From: CAVTPU01 sp963736695
GTDB taxonomy: Bacteria > Actinomycetota > Actinomycetes > Mycobacteriales > Micromonosporaceae
Assembly: GCA_963736695.1 (NCBI GenBank)
Contig: CAVTPU010000004.1
Span: 2,604,001-2,668,000, forward strand
Length of the DNA stretch: 64,000 nt
Direction of reading: 5' to 3'
Shown here: positions 51,068 to 60,854 of the stretch, piece by piece
How positions within the stretch are numbered: position 1 is the stretch's first letter
Layout of the letters: each line of letters opens with the position of its first letter
Notes under the pieces: model-generated
Told to the model about the DNA's origin: nothing
Database searches by the model: none
What the model saw: the letters and a program-made list of their open reading frames with translations, nothing else
Made by a program: the position numbers and the translations under genes

Positions 51068-52534
51068 CAGCCCGTACTCCTTCCACCGGCGGTCCACCTG
51101 TGGCCACCACCTCGGACGACATGACCGCCTCCTCGGGCCAGCCTCGGGTGATAGCCCTCGCTGGGCAGCTTGCGGGTGGCGTCGATGCCGGCCTTGCCGC
51201 CCCAGAACTGCTGGTAGGAGGCGTGGTCGAGGTGGTCGACCGGGCCCCTGGGTGACCAGCAGGTCGTGGGCGTAGTCGACGTTGCCGAAGGCCCGGAAGG
51301 CGACCTCGGCGTAGGTCGTGCACGTCGCAGTCCTCGTCGACGACCACGATCAGCTTGGTCAGCGACATCAGGTGCGCGCCCCAGATCGCGTTCATCACCT
51401 TCTGCGCGTGCTTCGGGTAGCGCTTGCGGATCGAGACGATCGAGGCAGTTGTGGAAGACGCCGCGGCTCGGGCAGGTCGTAGTCGACGATGTCCGGGATC
51501 AGCATCTTGAATGCAGCGGCAGGAAGATCCGCTCGGTGGCGTGCCCGATCGGGCCGTCCTCCTGCGGCGGCTTGCACGTCACGATCGAGTGGTAGAGCGG
51601 GTCGCGCTGCATGGTCATGCACTCGACGTGCAGCACCGGGAACGGCTCCACCGGGGTGTAGAAGCCGGTGTGGTCGCCGAACGGGCCCTTCGGGCAGCCG
51701 CTCGCCGGGCTCGACGTAGCCCTCCAGGACGATCTGCGCGTGCGCCGGCACCTGCAGCGGCACGGTGTGGCAGTCGACCATCTCGACCCGCTCGCCGCGC
51801 AGGAAGCCGGCGAACAGGTATTCGTCGATGTCGCCGGGCAGCGGCGCGGTCGCGGCGTAGGAGACCACCGGATCGCACCCGATGGCGATCGCCACCGGCA
51901 GCCGCTGGCCGAGCCGTTCGGCGACGGCGTGGTGCGCGGTGGAGTCCTTGTGGATCTGCCAGTGCATGCCGAGCGTGGTCGAGCTGTGCTGCTGCAGCCG
52001 GTAGAGGCCGAGGTTGCGCTTGCCGGTCTCCGGGTGCTTGGTGTGGGTGAGGCCGTAGTTGTGGAAGATCCCGCCGTCGTCGGGCCAGGTCTACAGCCCG
52101 GGCAGTCGGTTGAGGTCGACGTCGTCGCCCCGGTGTGGACGACCTCCTGGCACGGGCGCGGTCTTCACCTTCTTCGGCGGCACCGACTTGAGCTGCATCA
52201 GCTTGCCGAGCCCGTCGCGCAGCCCCGCCCAGCCGACGGGCAGCTCCGGCTTGATCAGCTCGCCGATCCGTCGCCGATCTCGTCGACGTCGCTCGACTCC
52301 GAGCGCCATCGCCATGCGCGTGTGGCTGCCGAAGAGGTTGATCGCGACCGGCATCTCGCCCCGGCTCGGGTTCTCGAAGAGCAGCGCCGGGCCGCCGGCG
52401 CGCACCGTGCGGGTGACGATCTCGCTGATCTCCAGCGTCGGGTCGACCCGCGCCGTGACCCGGTGCAGCTCTCCGGCACTTTCGAGGGCTGCGACAAAAT
52501 CCTTGAGATCCTGGTACGGAAAACTGCTGCCCAC
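51067..52534 (-). pseudogene. ubiD: UbiD-family menaquinone decarboxylase, multiply frameshifted
   Basis: The start is a GTG at 52534, 16 nt after the ccsB stop. The first part has D-L-K-D-F-V-A-A-L-E-S-A-G-E-L-H-R-V and F-E-N-P-S-R-G-E-M-P-V-A-I-N-L-F-G-S. A middle part (about 51400-51970) has M-H-W-Q-I-H-K-D-S-T and I-A-I-G-C-D-P. The end has Q-Q-F-W-G-G-K-A-G-I-D-A-T-R-K-L-P. At least five frame changes separate these pieces, the first near 52290. The intact enzyme would decarboxylate a naphthoate-type menaquinone precursor with prenylated FMN from UbiX. About 14 of 15 tyrosines read as TAC, opposite to flanking genes. Confidence 0.75.
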
Positions 52535-52550
52535 GCCGGTGTCCTGTTCT

Positions 52551-53579
52551 CTATTTCGCGTAAGAGTGCATGCCCACGGCCACAAAGTTGATCACATAGA
52601 GATTGACCAACATTGTGCACCAGGCGGCGATGGCGAAGCGCGTCGCGACGGTGGTCTTCACGCTCGGCGTGGCCCGTGCGTGCAGATAGGCGGCGTAGGC
52701 GACCCAGGAGATGAACGACCACACCTCTTTGGGGTCCCACCCCCAATAGCGACCCCACGCGGCCTCGGCCCAGATCGCTCCGGCGACCACCGCGAAGGTC
52801 CAGATCGGAAACGCGAAGGCGTGCAGTCCGAAGGAGAGCCGCTCCAACGTGGGCGCGGCGGGCACGTGCCTGCCGAGCGGATAGGGAAACCTGGTGCGCC
52901 CCGCATCGTGTCCGACCCGCACGAGATAGAGCGCTGCCGGCACGAATGCGACGAGGAAAATCCCGGAGGCGAGCGCTGCGGCCGAGACGTGGATCTTCAG
53001 CCAATAGGAGTTGAGCGCCGGGACCAGCGGCGCGACTTTGGTATAGAGCACCATGCCGGTGAAGCCGAGCACGAGGGCGAGCGCCAGCGTGACGAAGAGG
53101 CCGATCGAGCGCATGTGCGGCCGGGTCAACGCGAGCACGCACCACGCCACTGCGGCGACGAGAGCGAGGGTGAGCACGAACTCATACATGTTGCCCCACG
53201 GCACACGGCCGGCGGCGAGCCCCCGGGTGACGAGCACGGCGGCGTGCACGAGTGCGGTGAGGGCGGTGAGTCCCAGTGCGAGGGCGCCGGCTCCCCGCGA
53301 CCAGCGTGGGCCGGATCGGGTCGGTCCGGCCTGCGACGCGGTCTCGGCCGAGGCGATCTCGTCACTGGTGGGCGGGCCCATGACCAGCACGGGGTCAGCG
53401 TTGGGCGCCCCGACGCTGACCAACTCTCGGGCCGGGGTCGGGACCGCTGCGGCCGGGGTGGCGGCTGGGGTGCGAACCAATGCCTTGCCGAGCACATATT
53501 CGGTGACATAGGCGACCATGGCGGCGAGATAGCCGAGCACCGCGACCACGAGCAGTTGATCGGATAGTTGTGCCATCAC
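52551..53579 (-). CDS. ccsB: Cytochrome c biogenesis protein CcsB/ResC
   Basis: 342 residues from a GTG at 53579 overlapping the resB stop; an ATG at 53576 is the alternative. About eight membrane segments. The heme-handling motif is W-G-R-Y-W-G-W-D-P-K-E-V-W at about 272-284, and conserved His residues lie in H-V-S-A-A and F-G-L-H-A-F-A. With ResB it forms the System II heme lyase that exports heme and attaches it to apocytochrome c. An Ala/Pro-rich loop of about 60 residues follows the first segment. Tyrosines are TAT at 12 of 14. Confidence 0.92.
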   Translation of the reverse strand: MMAQLSDQLLVVAVLGYLAAMVAYVTEYVLGKALVRTPAATPAAAVPTPARELVSVGAPNADPVLVMGPPTSDEIASAETASQAGPTRSGPRWSRGAGALALGLTALTALVHAAVLVTRGLAAGRVPWGNMYEFVLTLALVAAVAWCVLALTRPHMRSIGLFVTLALALVLGFTGMVLYTKVAPLVPALNSYWLKIHVSAAALASGIFLVAFVPAALYLVRVGHDAGRTRFPYPLGRHVPAAPTLERLSFGLHAFAFPIWTFAVVAGAIWAEAAWGRYWGWDPKEVWSFISWVAYAAYLHARATPSVKTTVATRFAIAAWCTMLVNLYVINFVAVGMHSYAK

Positions 53580-55180
53580 TGGCCCCTCTCTCCGGCCATC
53601 GCCGGCTGGTCTGGTCCGTTCGTGTGCGCCGAATCGTCGCCGGCCGGCCGGGCCGCCTCGGCGGCCACCGTCACGACCTGGGCGAATTCGGCGCCGAATC
53701 CGGGGTGGTCGGTGCGGGGCAGGCCGCCGAACGAGATCAGGCTACGCCCGGGGCCGGCCGGTGTGATGCGGGCCCAGACCCGGCGTCGCCGGCCAGCCAG
53801 GGAGAGCATGAGGCCCGCGAGCAGGGTGAGCGCTCCGGCGAGCACGATCGGCTCGCCCGGGTCGTGACGCACGGAGATCGACACGGTGGGGCGGGTGCCG
53901 ACGAACGTCACCTGGGATCCGTCGGGCAGGTGCCAGGTGTCGCCCGGCTTCATCGCCCGGTTCATCGCGACCTGACGCAACTGACCCGAGTCGATTTGTC
54001 TCTGGTCGAGCTCATAGACCGATTGTGGAATGCCGACGCCGAGCCCGAGGTCGCCGGCGTATGCCACGAGGAACAACGCCGGGTTGCGCTCCGCCGGAAA
54101 TGTGGAGAGTTGACCGTTGGCGTGTTGTGGCATGGTCGGCAGATAGGTGCCGGCGAACGCGACCTGGTTCGGTTCGGCGCCGGGTTGAGGGCCTTTCGGG
54201 TCGAGGTTCGCGTCGGGGAACATCGCCACGCCCGTGCTGGTGAGGCGACCGTCCTCGGGCAGGAACGCGACGACCGAGGTCTGCGTGACGCCGAAGCGAT
54301 CCGTGAAGCGCAGCACCGGCGCATAGCCGTGGCCGAGCAGATAGACGTTCGCCCCGGACAGCCGTAGGGGATGGTTGACCTCGACCCGTTGCGTGCGGGT
54401 GGGAGCGTTCAGGCCATCCGTGTAGGAGAGGGACGCGGTGTAGCTCACCGGCTGCCCGTTGTCGAGATAGGTGGCCTGGAAGTCGTTGAGGTTGACGCAG
54501 AAGGGCGACAGGTCGCTGGCGTCCACTCGGGGCCCGAGTCCGTATTCGTCGTATTGCTGCAGCGTGTTGCAGAAGCCGAAGTCCGTGCCCGCGATAACGA
54601 ACCGGTTGGCGTGCCACCCGAACCAGGAGCCGATGGCGACGCCGATCAGCACCACCAGCAGCGCGATGTGGAAGAGCAGGTTGCCGGTCTCCTTGAGATA
54701 GCCCTTCTCAGCCGCGACGGTCACCACCCCGTCGTCGCCTTTTCGCACCGCCACCCGCCAACGGCTGCGGCGCCACGCGGCGCGTACGGATGCGGCGGTT
54801 TCGTCGGGCGCGCGGTTCACTTCGGTGTCGGGCGAGTGTTGCGGCAGCCGGTCGAAGCGGGCCGGGGCCGGCGGCGGCGGGTTGAGCAGGTGCGACGCGT
54901 GTTGCCGCAGGCGGGGCAGCAGGCAGCCGATGAGCGACACGAAAAGCAGCAGATAGACCGCGGAGAACCATGGCGAGGAATAGACGTCGAAGAACGCGAT
55001 CCGATCCAACCACGGCCCGGCCGACGGGTGTTGCCGCAGATAGGCTGCGACCCGTTCGGCGCTGACCTGCCGTTGCGGCAGAACCGATCCGGGTACGGCG
55101 GCGACCGCGAGCAGCAACAGCAGCAGCAACGCGGTACGCATGCTGGTCAGCCACCGCCACGATCCACGCAGTGCCCGCAT
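53576..55180 (-). CDS. resB: Cytochrome c biogenesis protein ResB/Ccs1
   Basis: 534 residues. Three membrane segments near the N-terminus (about 15-35, 70-90, 165-190) and one near the C-terminus (about 445-465) flank a large extracytoplasmic domain, the ResB layout. It is the partner of CcsB in the heme lyase complex. Its stop overlaps the ccsB start (GTGA) and its ATG lies 4 nt after the ccdA stop. Confidence 0.92.
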   Translation of the reverse strand: MRALRGSWRWLTSMRTALLLLLLLAVAAVPGSVLPQRQVSAERVAAYLRQHPSAGPWLDRIAFFDVYSSPWFSAVYLLLFVSLIGCLLPRLRQHASHLLNPPPPAPARFDRLPQHSPDTEVNRAPDETAASVRAAWRRSRWRVAVRKGDDGVVTVAAEKGYLKETGNLLFHIALLVVLIGVAIGSWFGWHANRFVIAGTDFGFCNTLQQYDEYGLGPRVDASDLSPFCVNLNDFQATYLDNGQPVSYTASLSYTDGLNAPTRTQRVEVNHPLRLSGANVYLLGHGYAPVLRFTDRFGVTQTSVVAFLPEDGRLTSTGVAMFPDANLDPKGPQPGAEPNQVAFAGTYLPTMPQHANGQLSTFPAERNPALFLVAYAGDLGLGVGIPQSVYELDQRQIDSGQLRQVAMNRAMKPGDTWHLPDGSQVTFVGTRPTVSISVRHDPGEPIVLAGALTLLAGLMLSLAGRRRRVWARITPAGPGRSLISFGGLPRTDHPGFGAEFAQVVTVAAEAARPAGDDSAHTNGPDQPAMAGERGQ

Positions 55181-55184
55181 CGGA

Positions 55185-55967
55185 TCAGATCCCCACGGTT
55201 CCGGGGCCGACGACGGCCCGCAGCCAGTTGGTGAACTCGGCCCACAGGCCGGTGGTGAGTGCCACGCCGACGACGATGAGCATGGCCCCGCCGAGGCGAG
55301 TGACCCATTGGCTGTTGCGGCGCACGACGCGCACTACTCCGATGAGTCGGCGGAAGCCGAGCCCGAACGCGAGGAATGGCAGCCCGAGGCCGAGACCATA
55401 GGCGATGGTGAGGGTGGCGGCCCGCCCCGTCGAGCCGGAGGTGGTGCCGAGGAGAAGCACCGCGCCGAGGGTCGGGCCGATGCACGGCACCCAGGAGAGC
55501 GCGAAGACCGCGCCGAGCACGGGCGCGCTCGCGAGGCCGGCCGCCGGCAACCGGTGCACCCGCCACTCCCGCTGCAGCCCTGGAATCAGGCCGAGGAAGG
55601 CGACGCCGAGCACGGTGATGAGCAGCCCGGCGCCGATCTCGACCGCTCGGGTGTGGGTTAACAGCGTCTTGCCGAGGCTCGCCATGAAGACCCCGGTGAT
55701 GGTGAAGACTGCGGTGAACCCAGCGATGAAGCCGGCGGCACCGGCGATGACCCGACGCTTTGTCGCCGCGGTCGGCCGGTCGAGCGCGTCGCTGAGGTCT
55801 GCGCCGGCGAGCCCCGTCATATAGGAGAGATAGCCCGGCACCAGCGGGAGCACACACGGCGACAGGAAGCTCACCAGACCGGCGAGAGCGGAGACTGCGA
55901 TCGCGGCCAGGACTGGCCCGTCGGCGGCGATGCCCGCGAAGGTCTCACCCACAGTCAACGTGGTCAT
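55185..55967 (-). CDS. ccdA: Thiol-disulfide electron carrier CcdA
   Basis: 260 residues from the ATG at 55967, which overlaps the stop of the thioredoxin-like gene. Six membrane segments, with the paired redox cysteines in L-S-P-C-V-L-P-L-V-P at about 37-46 and S-W-V-P-C-I-G-P at about 155-162. CcdA passes reducing equivalents from cytoplasmic thioredoxin to the extracytoplasmic thioredoxin-like protein, which keeps apocytochrome cysteines reduced. Confidence 0.93.
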   Translation of the reverse strand: MTTLTVGETFAGIAADGPVLAAIAVSALAGLVSFLSPCVLPLVPGYLSYMTGLAGADLSDALDRPTAATKRRVIAGAAGFIAGFTAVFTITGVFMASLGKTLLTHTRAVEIGAGLLITVLGVAFLGLIPGLQREWRVHRLPAAGLASAPVLGAVFALSWVPCIGPTLGAVLLLGTTSGSTGRAATLTIAYGLGLGLPFLAFGLGFRRLIGVVRVVRRNSQWVTRLGGAMLIVVGVALTTGLWAEFTNWLRAVVGPGTVGI

Positions 55968-56551
55968 GGACGCGGCTCGGCGGCGAGTTTTTCGAGCACC
56001 GGCAGGAGCATGGTGCGCACCACTGGGCCGTGCACGACGACGGCGACTCGGCCAGCGCGGTCGATGACGAGGGTCGAGGGGATCGCGGCGGGCGGCACGG
56101 CGAATCCGAGCGCGAGCCGGCCGGGCGGGTCGAAGACGGTGGGATAGGTCACGTCGTGCGCCACGAGGAATCGACTCGCGCTGTCTCGTTGATCGCGCAC
56201 GTTGACGCCGAGGAAGACCACTCCTTTGTCCTTTATGGAGCGGTAGGCCTGTTCCAGTTCGTCCGCCTCGGCGACGCATGGCGCGCACCAGGCACCCCAG
56301 AAGTTGACCACCACAACCGATCCCGCGTGCTCGCCGAGCGAGAAGACCCCACCGGCGAGCAGATCGCCGCGCATGGCGGGGGCCGGCGAGCGGTCTGCGG
56401 CGGCGATGACGCTGATCTCGCTCAGCCCGTTGGAGACGGGTGGGGCGTCGTCGCCGCACCCCGTGAGGCCAACGACGAGGCCGATGGCGAACCCGGCGGC
56501 CAGCACACCTGTGCGGCACCGGGCCGTCAGCGACGCGAGGGGTGCGGGCAT
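55964..56551 (-). CDS. Thioredoxin-like lipoprotein, TlpA/ResA type
   Basis: 195 residues. Lipobox L-T-G-C at about residue 32. The thioredoxin active site is W-G-A-W-C-A-P-C at about 86-93, and a cis-Pro lies in A-I-P-S-T-L-V-I-D. It should sit outside the membrane and reduce the CxxCH motif of apocytochrome c, taking electrons from CcdA. The ATG lies 1 nt from the stop of the mutase-family gene. Confidence 0.92.
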   Translation of the reverse strand: MPAPLASLTARCRTGVLAAGFAIGLVVGLTGCGDDAPPVSNGLSEISVIAAADRSPAPAMRGDLLAGGVFSLGEHAGSVVVVNFWGAWCAPCVAEADELEQAYRSIKDKGVVFLGVNVRDQRDSASRFLVAHDVTYPTVFDPPGRLALGFAVPPAAIPSTLVIDRAGRVAVVVHGPVVRTMLLPVLEKLAAEPRP

Positions 56552-56552
56552 C

Positions 56553-57206
56553 TCACGCGCCTTTGGCCGACGACGCGCCTGCGGACTGGGCGATGAGGGC
56601 GGCCGCCGGATCGCGATAGGTGATCTCGGTGAGCTGATCGCCGGTGAAGTGGAAGCTGGTCAGGCTGGCGAGCGCGCACTGGCGGCGTCGCGGGTCGTGC
56701 CAGAGCCGACGGCCCTCCAAGTGTCGCCGCAGGGTCCAGATGGTGAGCTGATGTGAGACGCAGACCGCCTCGTGTCCCTCGGCTTGGGCCCGCACCGCGC
56801 CGAGGGCCGCCACCATCCGGGCGGCGATCTCGGCATAGGGCTCGCCCCACGACGGCCGGAACGGGTTGCGCAGCTTCCACCAGTGGCGGGGCTGGCGCAG
56901 CGCGCCGTCACCGACTCCGACGCGCAATCCCTCGAACTGGTTGCGACTTTCGATCAGCCGGTCGTCAACGCCGATCGGCAGGTCAAACTGGGCGGCGATG
57001 GGTTGCGCCGTCTGTTGTGCTCGTTCCAGGGGGCTGGACACGACGTGGCTGATGTCGTGGCCGGCGAGCGCCGATGCCGCGACGAGCGCCATTCGTTCAC
57101 CGAGTGCGGAGAGGCGATAGCCGGGGATCCGGCCGTACAAGATCTTGTTGGGGTTCTCGACCTCGCCGTGGCGCAGCAGGTGCACGACGGTGCGCACGCC
57201 GGTCAT
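56553..57206 (-). CDS. Histidine phosphatase (phosphoglycerate mutase-like) family protein
   Basis: 217 residues from the ATG at 57206, which overlaps the hemL stop. The catalytic motif is L-L-R-H-G-E-V-E-N-P at about 10-19, and the second active His is in V-C-V-S-H-Q-L at about 150. It should be a phosphatase with a phosphohistidine intermediate; being inside a heme/cytochrome operon, it is probably not the glycolytic mutase. The physiological substrate is unknown. Confidence 0.88.
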   Translation of the reverse strand: MTGVRTVVHLLRHGEVENPNKILYGRIPGYRLSALGERMALVAASALAGHDISHVVSSPLERAQQTAQPIAAQFDLPIGVDDRLIESRNQFEGLRVGVGDGALRQPRHWWKLRNPFRPSWGEPYAEIAARMVAALGAVRAQAEGHEAVCVSHQLTIWTLRRHLEGRRLWHDPRRRQCALASLTSFHFTGDQLTEITYRDPAAALIAQSAGASSAKGA

Positions 57207-58543
57207 CGCCGGCCCGCTTCGGCGACCGCTGCTGCGGCGGCGACGAGTGCCGACCGCACTTGTTCGAGTGCGTCGTCGTCGATGGCGGCCGAGACGAACC
57301 AGGATTCGAAGGCCGACGGCGGGAGATAGACGCCGTGAGAGAGCATCGTGTGGAAGAAGACCCGGAAGGCGTCGAGGTCCTGTCGGCGGGCATCGCGATA
57401 GTCGGTGACGGGCCCGGCTGCGAAGAAGACGGAGAACATCGATCCTGCCCGCTGCACCCGGTGGGGCACTCCGGCCCGGGTCAACGCGTCGGCGGCGAGC
57501 CCTGCGATGGTGTCGGCGATCGAGTCGAGGCGGGCATAGATCTGTGGGGTGCATTCCCGCAGGGTGGCGAGCCCGGCGGCGCAGGCGAGCGGGTTTCCGG
57601 AGAGCGTTCCGGCCTGATAGACGGGGCCGGCGGGGGCGAGTTGGGACATGATCTCGGCGCGGCCGCCGAACGCCGCAGCGGGAAGCCCGCCGCCCATCAC
57701 CTTGCCGAAGGTGAACAGATCGGCGTCGACCGGCTCGCCGGTGCGCTGACTCAGCTCGGCCCAGCCGCCACGGGCGACCCGGAACCCGGTCATCACCTCG
57801 TCGACGATGAGCAGCGCGCCGTTGCGATGGGCGAGGGTCGCGAGCCCGGAGTTGAAGCCTGGGCCGGGCGGCACGACGCCCATGTTGCCGGGCGCGGCCT
57901 CGGTGATGATCGCCGCGATCTCGTCGGGGTGGGCGGCGAACGCCTGCTCCACCGCGGCGAGGTCGTTGTAGTCGACGACGATGGTCTCGCTCGCGGCGGC
58001 GGGGGTCACCCCGGGCGACGACGGCAGGCCGAGGGTCGCGACGCCCGAGCCGGCGGCGGCGAGCAGCGCGTCGGAGTGTCCGTGATAGCAGCCGGCGAAC
58101 TTGATGATCTTCGCCCGCCCGGTGGCGGCACGGGCGAGCCGGATCGCGCTCATCGTCGCCTCGGTGCCCGAACTGACCAGCCGAACCTGCTCGACGGGGG
58201 TGCGGTCGACGATCTCGGCCGCGAGCTCGACCTCGGCCGGAGTCGGGGTGCCGAAACTGGTGCCGTTCGCGGCAGCCCTGCTGATCGCGGCGACGACCTC
58301 GGGATGGGCGTGGCCGAGGATCAGCGGCCCCCACGACGAGACGAGGTCGACATATCGGCGTCCGTCCGCGTCGGTCAGGGTGGCGCCGGCTCCACCGATC
58401 ATGAACCGGGGCGTGCCGCCGACGGAGTGAAAGGCGCGTACGGGCGAGTTGACCCCGCCCGGCACGAGGGCGCAGGCGCGGTCGAAGAGACGCTGCGAGG
58501 CGGGGGCATCCGCGGGGTATGTCTCGGTCACAGTGAGTTCCAT
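57203..58543 (-). CDS. hemL: Glutamate-1-semialdehyde 2,1-aminomutase
   Basis: 446 residues from the ATG at 58543; the frame is open to a GTG at 58585. N-terminal V-P-G-G-V-N-S-P-V-R-A-F and the PLP lysine in T-F-G-K-V-M-G-G-G at about residue 280 are diagnostic. It makes 5-aminolevulinate, the first committed precursor of heme, from glutamate-1-semialdehyde. First gene of a nine-gene minus-strand operon that continues through cytochrome c maturation to menaquinone genes. No ribosome binding site is obvious, so the start is the least certain point. Confidence 0.95.
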   Translation of the reverse strand: MELTVTETYPADAPASQRLFDRACALVPGGVNSPVRAFHSVGGTPRFMIGGAGATLTDADGRRYVDLVSSWGPLILGHAHPEVVAAISRAAANGTSFGTPTPAEVELAAEIVDRTPVEQVRLVSSGTEATMSAIRLARAATGRAKIIKFAGCYHGHSDALLAAAGSGVATLGLPSSPGVTPAAASETIVVDYNDLAAVEQAFAAHPDEIAAIITEAAPGNMGVVPPGPGFNSGLATLAHRNGALLIVDEVMTGFRVARGGWAELSQRTGEPVDADLFTFGKVMGGGLPAAAFGGRAEIMSQLAPAGPVYQAGTLSGNPLACAAGLATLRECTPQIYARLDSIADTIAGLAADALTRAGVPHRVQRAGSMFSVFFAAGPVTDYRDARRQDLDAFRVFFHTMLSHGVYLPPSAFESWFVSAAIDDDALEQVRSALVAAAAAVAEAGRR

Positions 58544-58654
58544 TCTGACAGCTGCGCCGGCCAGCGGCAGAGCGACCCCGGTCACGTCGGCGCGACAGGC
58601 CGGCTAGGCGCCCGGCCAGAATTATGATCTTGAAAAGTGGTAGCCTCAGCCACC

Positions 58655-60733
58655 ATGACGACTGCGCCGGTGCCCCCGATCGCGAAGCGAATCCCGACCG
58701 AACGCCAGCACCACGGCGACATCGTCATCGACGACTACGCATGGCTCGCGAAGAAGGACGATCCAGACACGATCGCCTACCTGACCGCCGAGAACAGCTA
58801 CACCGAGTCACGCACGGCTCACCTGAAGGAGCTTCGCGAGACCGTCTTCGGCGAGATCAAAGCACGGACCCAGGAGACCGACCTCTCCGTACCCGTACGC
58901 AAGGGCGGTTTCTGGTATTTCACCCGGCTCGTCGAGGGTCAGCAATACGGCATCAAGTGCCGAATCGTCGCCACCGACGACGACACTCCGCCCGCGATCG
59001 ACGGCGAACGCGTCCCACCCGGCACCGAGGTGCTGCTTGACGGCAACGCCGAGGCGGCCGGCTCTGCTTTCTTCGCCCTCGGCACCTTTGACGTGAGCCC
59101 CGATGGCACCCTGCTCGCCTATTCGGTCGACCTCGCCGGCGACGAACGTTTCACCATGCGGATCAAGGACCTGCGGACCGGCGACCTGCTGCCCGACGAG
59201 ATCACCGATGTCTTCTATGGCTCCGCGTGGTCGCGCGACGGGTCGACCTTGTTCTACCTCACGGTTGACGACGCGTGGCGGCCGTGCAAGATCTGGAGGC
59301 ACACCGTCGGCGCCCCGGCCACCGCGGACGTGCTCGTGCTGCACGAGCCCGATGAGCGCTTCTGGGTCGGTGTCGAACTGAGCCGCGCCGACGACCAGAT
59401 CATCATCGACGTTCACAGCAAACTCACCAGTGAGGCACACCTCATCGCGGCCGACCGGCCGGACCAGCCGCCCCGGCTCGTCGCCGCCCGCCGCCACGGC
59501 GTCGAATACGACGTCGAGCCCGACCCGGCCCGCGACCGGTTGCTCATTCTCCACAACGACGGCGCTGAGGACTTCGCGATCGCGTGGACGGATCAGTCCG
59601 CGCCGGGCGAGTGGCACCCGTTGGTCGACCACACCCCCGGCACCCGACTGCTCGGCGTCGCCGCGTTCGCCGACCATCTTGTGATCTCACTGCGGCGTGA
59701 CGGACTGACCGCTCTGCGCGTGCTGCCCCACGAGGGCGAGCCCTATGACATCGACTTCCCGGAGCCGATCCACAGCGTCGACCTCGGCTCCAACCCCGAA
59801 TACGACACCGACTGGATCCGCCTGCACTACACGTCGCTGATCACGCCGGACAGCGTCTATGACTACCACCGTGCCAGCGGCGAGCTGGTGCTGCGCAAAC
59901 AGAAGCCGGTGCTTGGCGGCTATCGCCCCGAAGACTACGAACAGCACCGGGAGTGGGCGACCGCACCGGACGGCACCCGCGTGCCGATCTCGTTGGTGTG
60001 CCGACGAGGCACCGCGCGCGACGGGTCGGCGCCCGCGGTCCTCTATGGCTACGGATCCTATGAATCGAGCATGGACCCCTGGTTCTCCATTCCTCGTCTG
60101 TCACTTGTGGACAGAGGTGTGGTCTTCGCGGTGGCGCACATTCGGGGCGGCGGCGAACTCGGCCGGCACTGGTATGACCAGGGCAAGATGCTCAACAAGC
60201 GCAACACGTTCACCGACTTCGTCGCCTGCGCCGAACACCTCACCACCGTCGGATGGACCTCGGCCGACCGGCTGATCGCCCGAGGCGGTTCGGCCGGCGG
60301 ACTCCTCGTGGGCGCGGTGGCGAATCTGGCGCCACAGGCCTTCGCCGGAGTCGTCGCGCAGGTTCCGTTCGTCGACGCCCTCAACACGATCCTCGACCCG
60401 TCGCTGCCGCTCACGGTGACCGAGTGGGAGGAGTGGGGCGATCCGCTGCACACGGCGGAGGTCTATGAATACATGAAAACCTATAGCCCGTACGAAAATG
60501 TCGCCCCGATCGACTATCCGGCGATCCTCGCCTTGACCAGCCTGCATGACACCCGGGTTCTCTATCACGAGCCCGCGAAGTGGATCGCGCGGCTGCGGGC
60601 CACCGCCGGGTCGGGCGACTTCCTTCTCAAGACGGAGATGTCGGCGGGTCACGGCGGGCCGAGTGGCCGCTATGACGCCTGGGCTGACGAGTCGTTCATC
60701 GCCGCGTGGATCATCGATCGGATCTGTCGATAG
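58655..60733 (+). CDS. Prolyl oligopeptidase family (S9), oligopeptidase B-like
   Basis: 692 residues from the ATG at 58655; a GTG 6 codons earlier is possible. The N-terminal 410 residues form the beta-propeller cap. The catalytic domain carries the Ser in A-R-G-G-S-A-G-G-L at about 545, the Asp in L-H-D-T-R-V at about 631 and the His in A-G-H-G-G-P-S-G-R at about 665. R-G-G-G-E-L-G-R-x-W and the W-T-S-A-D-R-L lead-in fit oligopeptidase B, which cuts short peptides after basic residues in the cytoplasm. No signal peptide. Confidence 0.92.
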   Translation: MTTAPVPPIAKRIPTERQHHGDIVIDDYAWLAKKDDPDTIAYLTAENSYTESRTAHLKELRETVFGEIKARTQETDLSVPVRKGGFWYFTRLVEGQQYGIKCRIVATDDDTPPAIDGERVPPGTEVLLDGNAEAAGSAFFALGTFDVSPDGTLLAYSVDLAGDERFTMRIKDLRTGDLLPDEITDVFYGSAWSRDGSTLFYLTVDDAWRPCKIWRHTVGAPATADVLVLHEPDERFWVGVELSRADDQIIIDVHSKLTSEAHLIAADRPDQPPRLVAARRHGVEYDVEPDPARDRLLILHNDGAEDFAIAWTDQSAPGEWHPLVDHTPGTRLLGVAAFADHLVISLRRDGLTALRVLPHEGEPYDIDFPEPIHSVDLGSNPEYDTDWIRLHYTSLITPDSVYDYHRASGELVLRKQKPVLGGYRPEDYEQHREWATAPDGTRVPISLVCRRGTARDGSAPAVLYGYGSYESSMDPWFSIPRLSLVDRGVVFAVAHIRGGGELGRHWYDQGKMLNKRNTFTDFVACAEHLTTVGWTSADRLIARGGSAGGLLVGAVANLAPQAFAGVVAQVPFVDALNTILDPSLPLTVTEWEEWGDPLHTAEVYEYMKTYSPYENVAPIDYPAILALTSLHDTRVLYHEPAKWIARLRATAGSGDFLLKTEMSAGHGGPSGRYDAWADESFIAAWIIDRICR

Positions 60734-60854
60734 GCACGACCGCTCGGCGTGTCGGGCGCGCGGAGCCACGGCAATCACCGACGATCTGGCTGGATCTCAC
60801 AGCACCCGTGCCGGCTGGAACACGCACAGCGGGTGTCGGAGAAGGGGGCGAGGG

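Noticed and set aside
57074..58627. A 517-codon plus-strand open frame opposite hemL
   Set aside because: Low-complexity Gly/Arg/Asp-rich shadow of hemL in a high-GC genome; hemL motifs on the minus strand are unambiguous.
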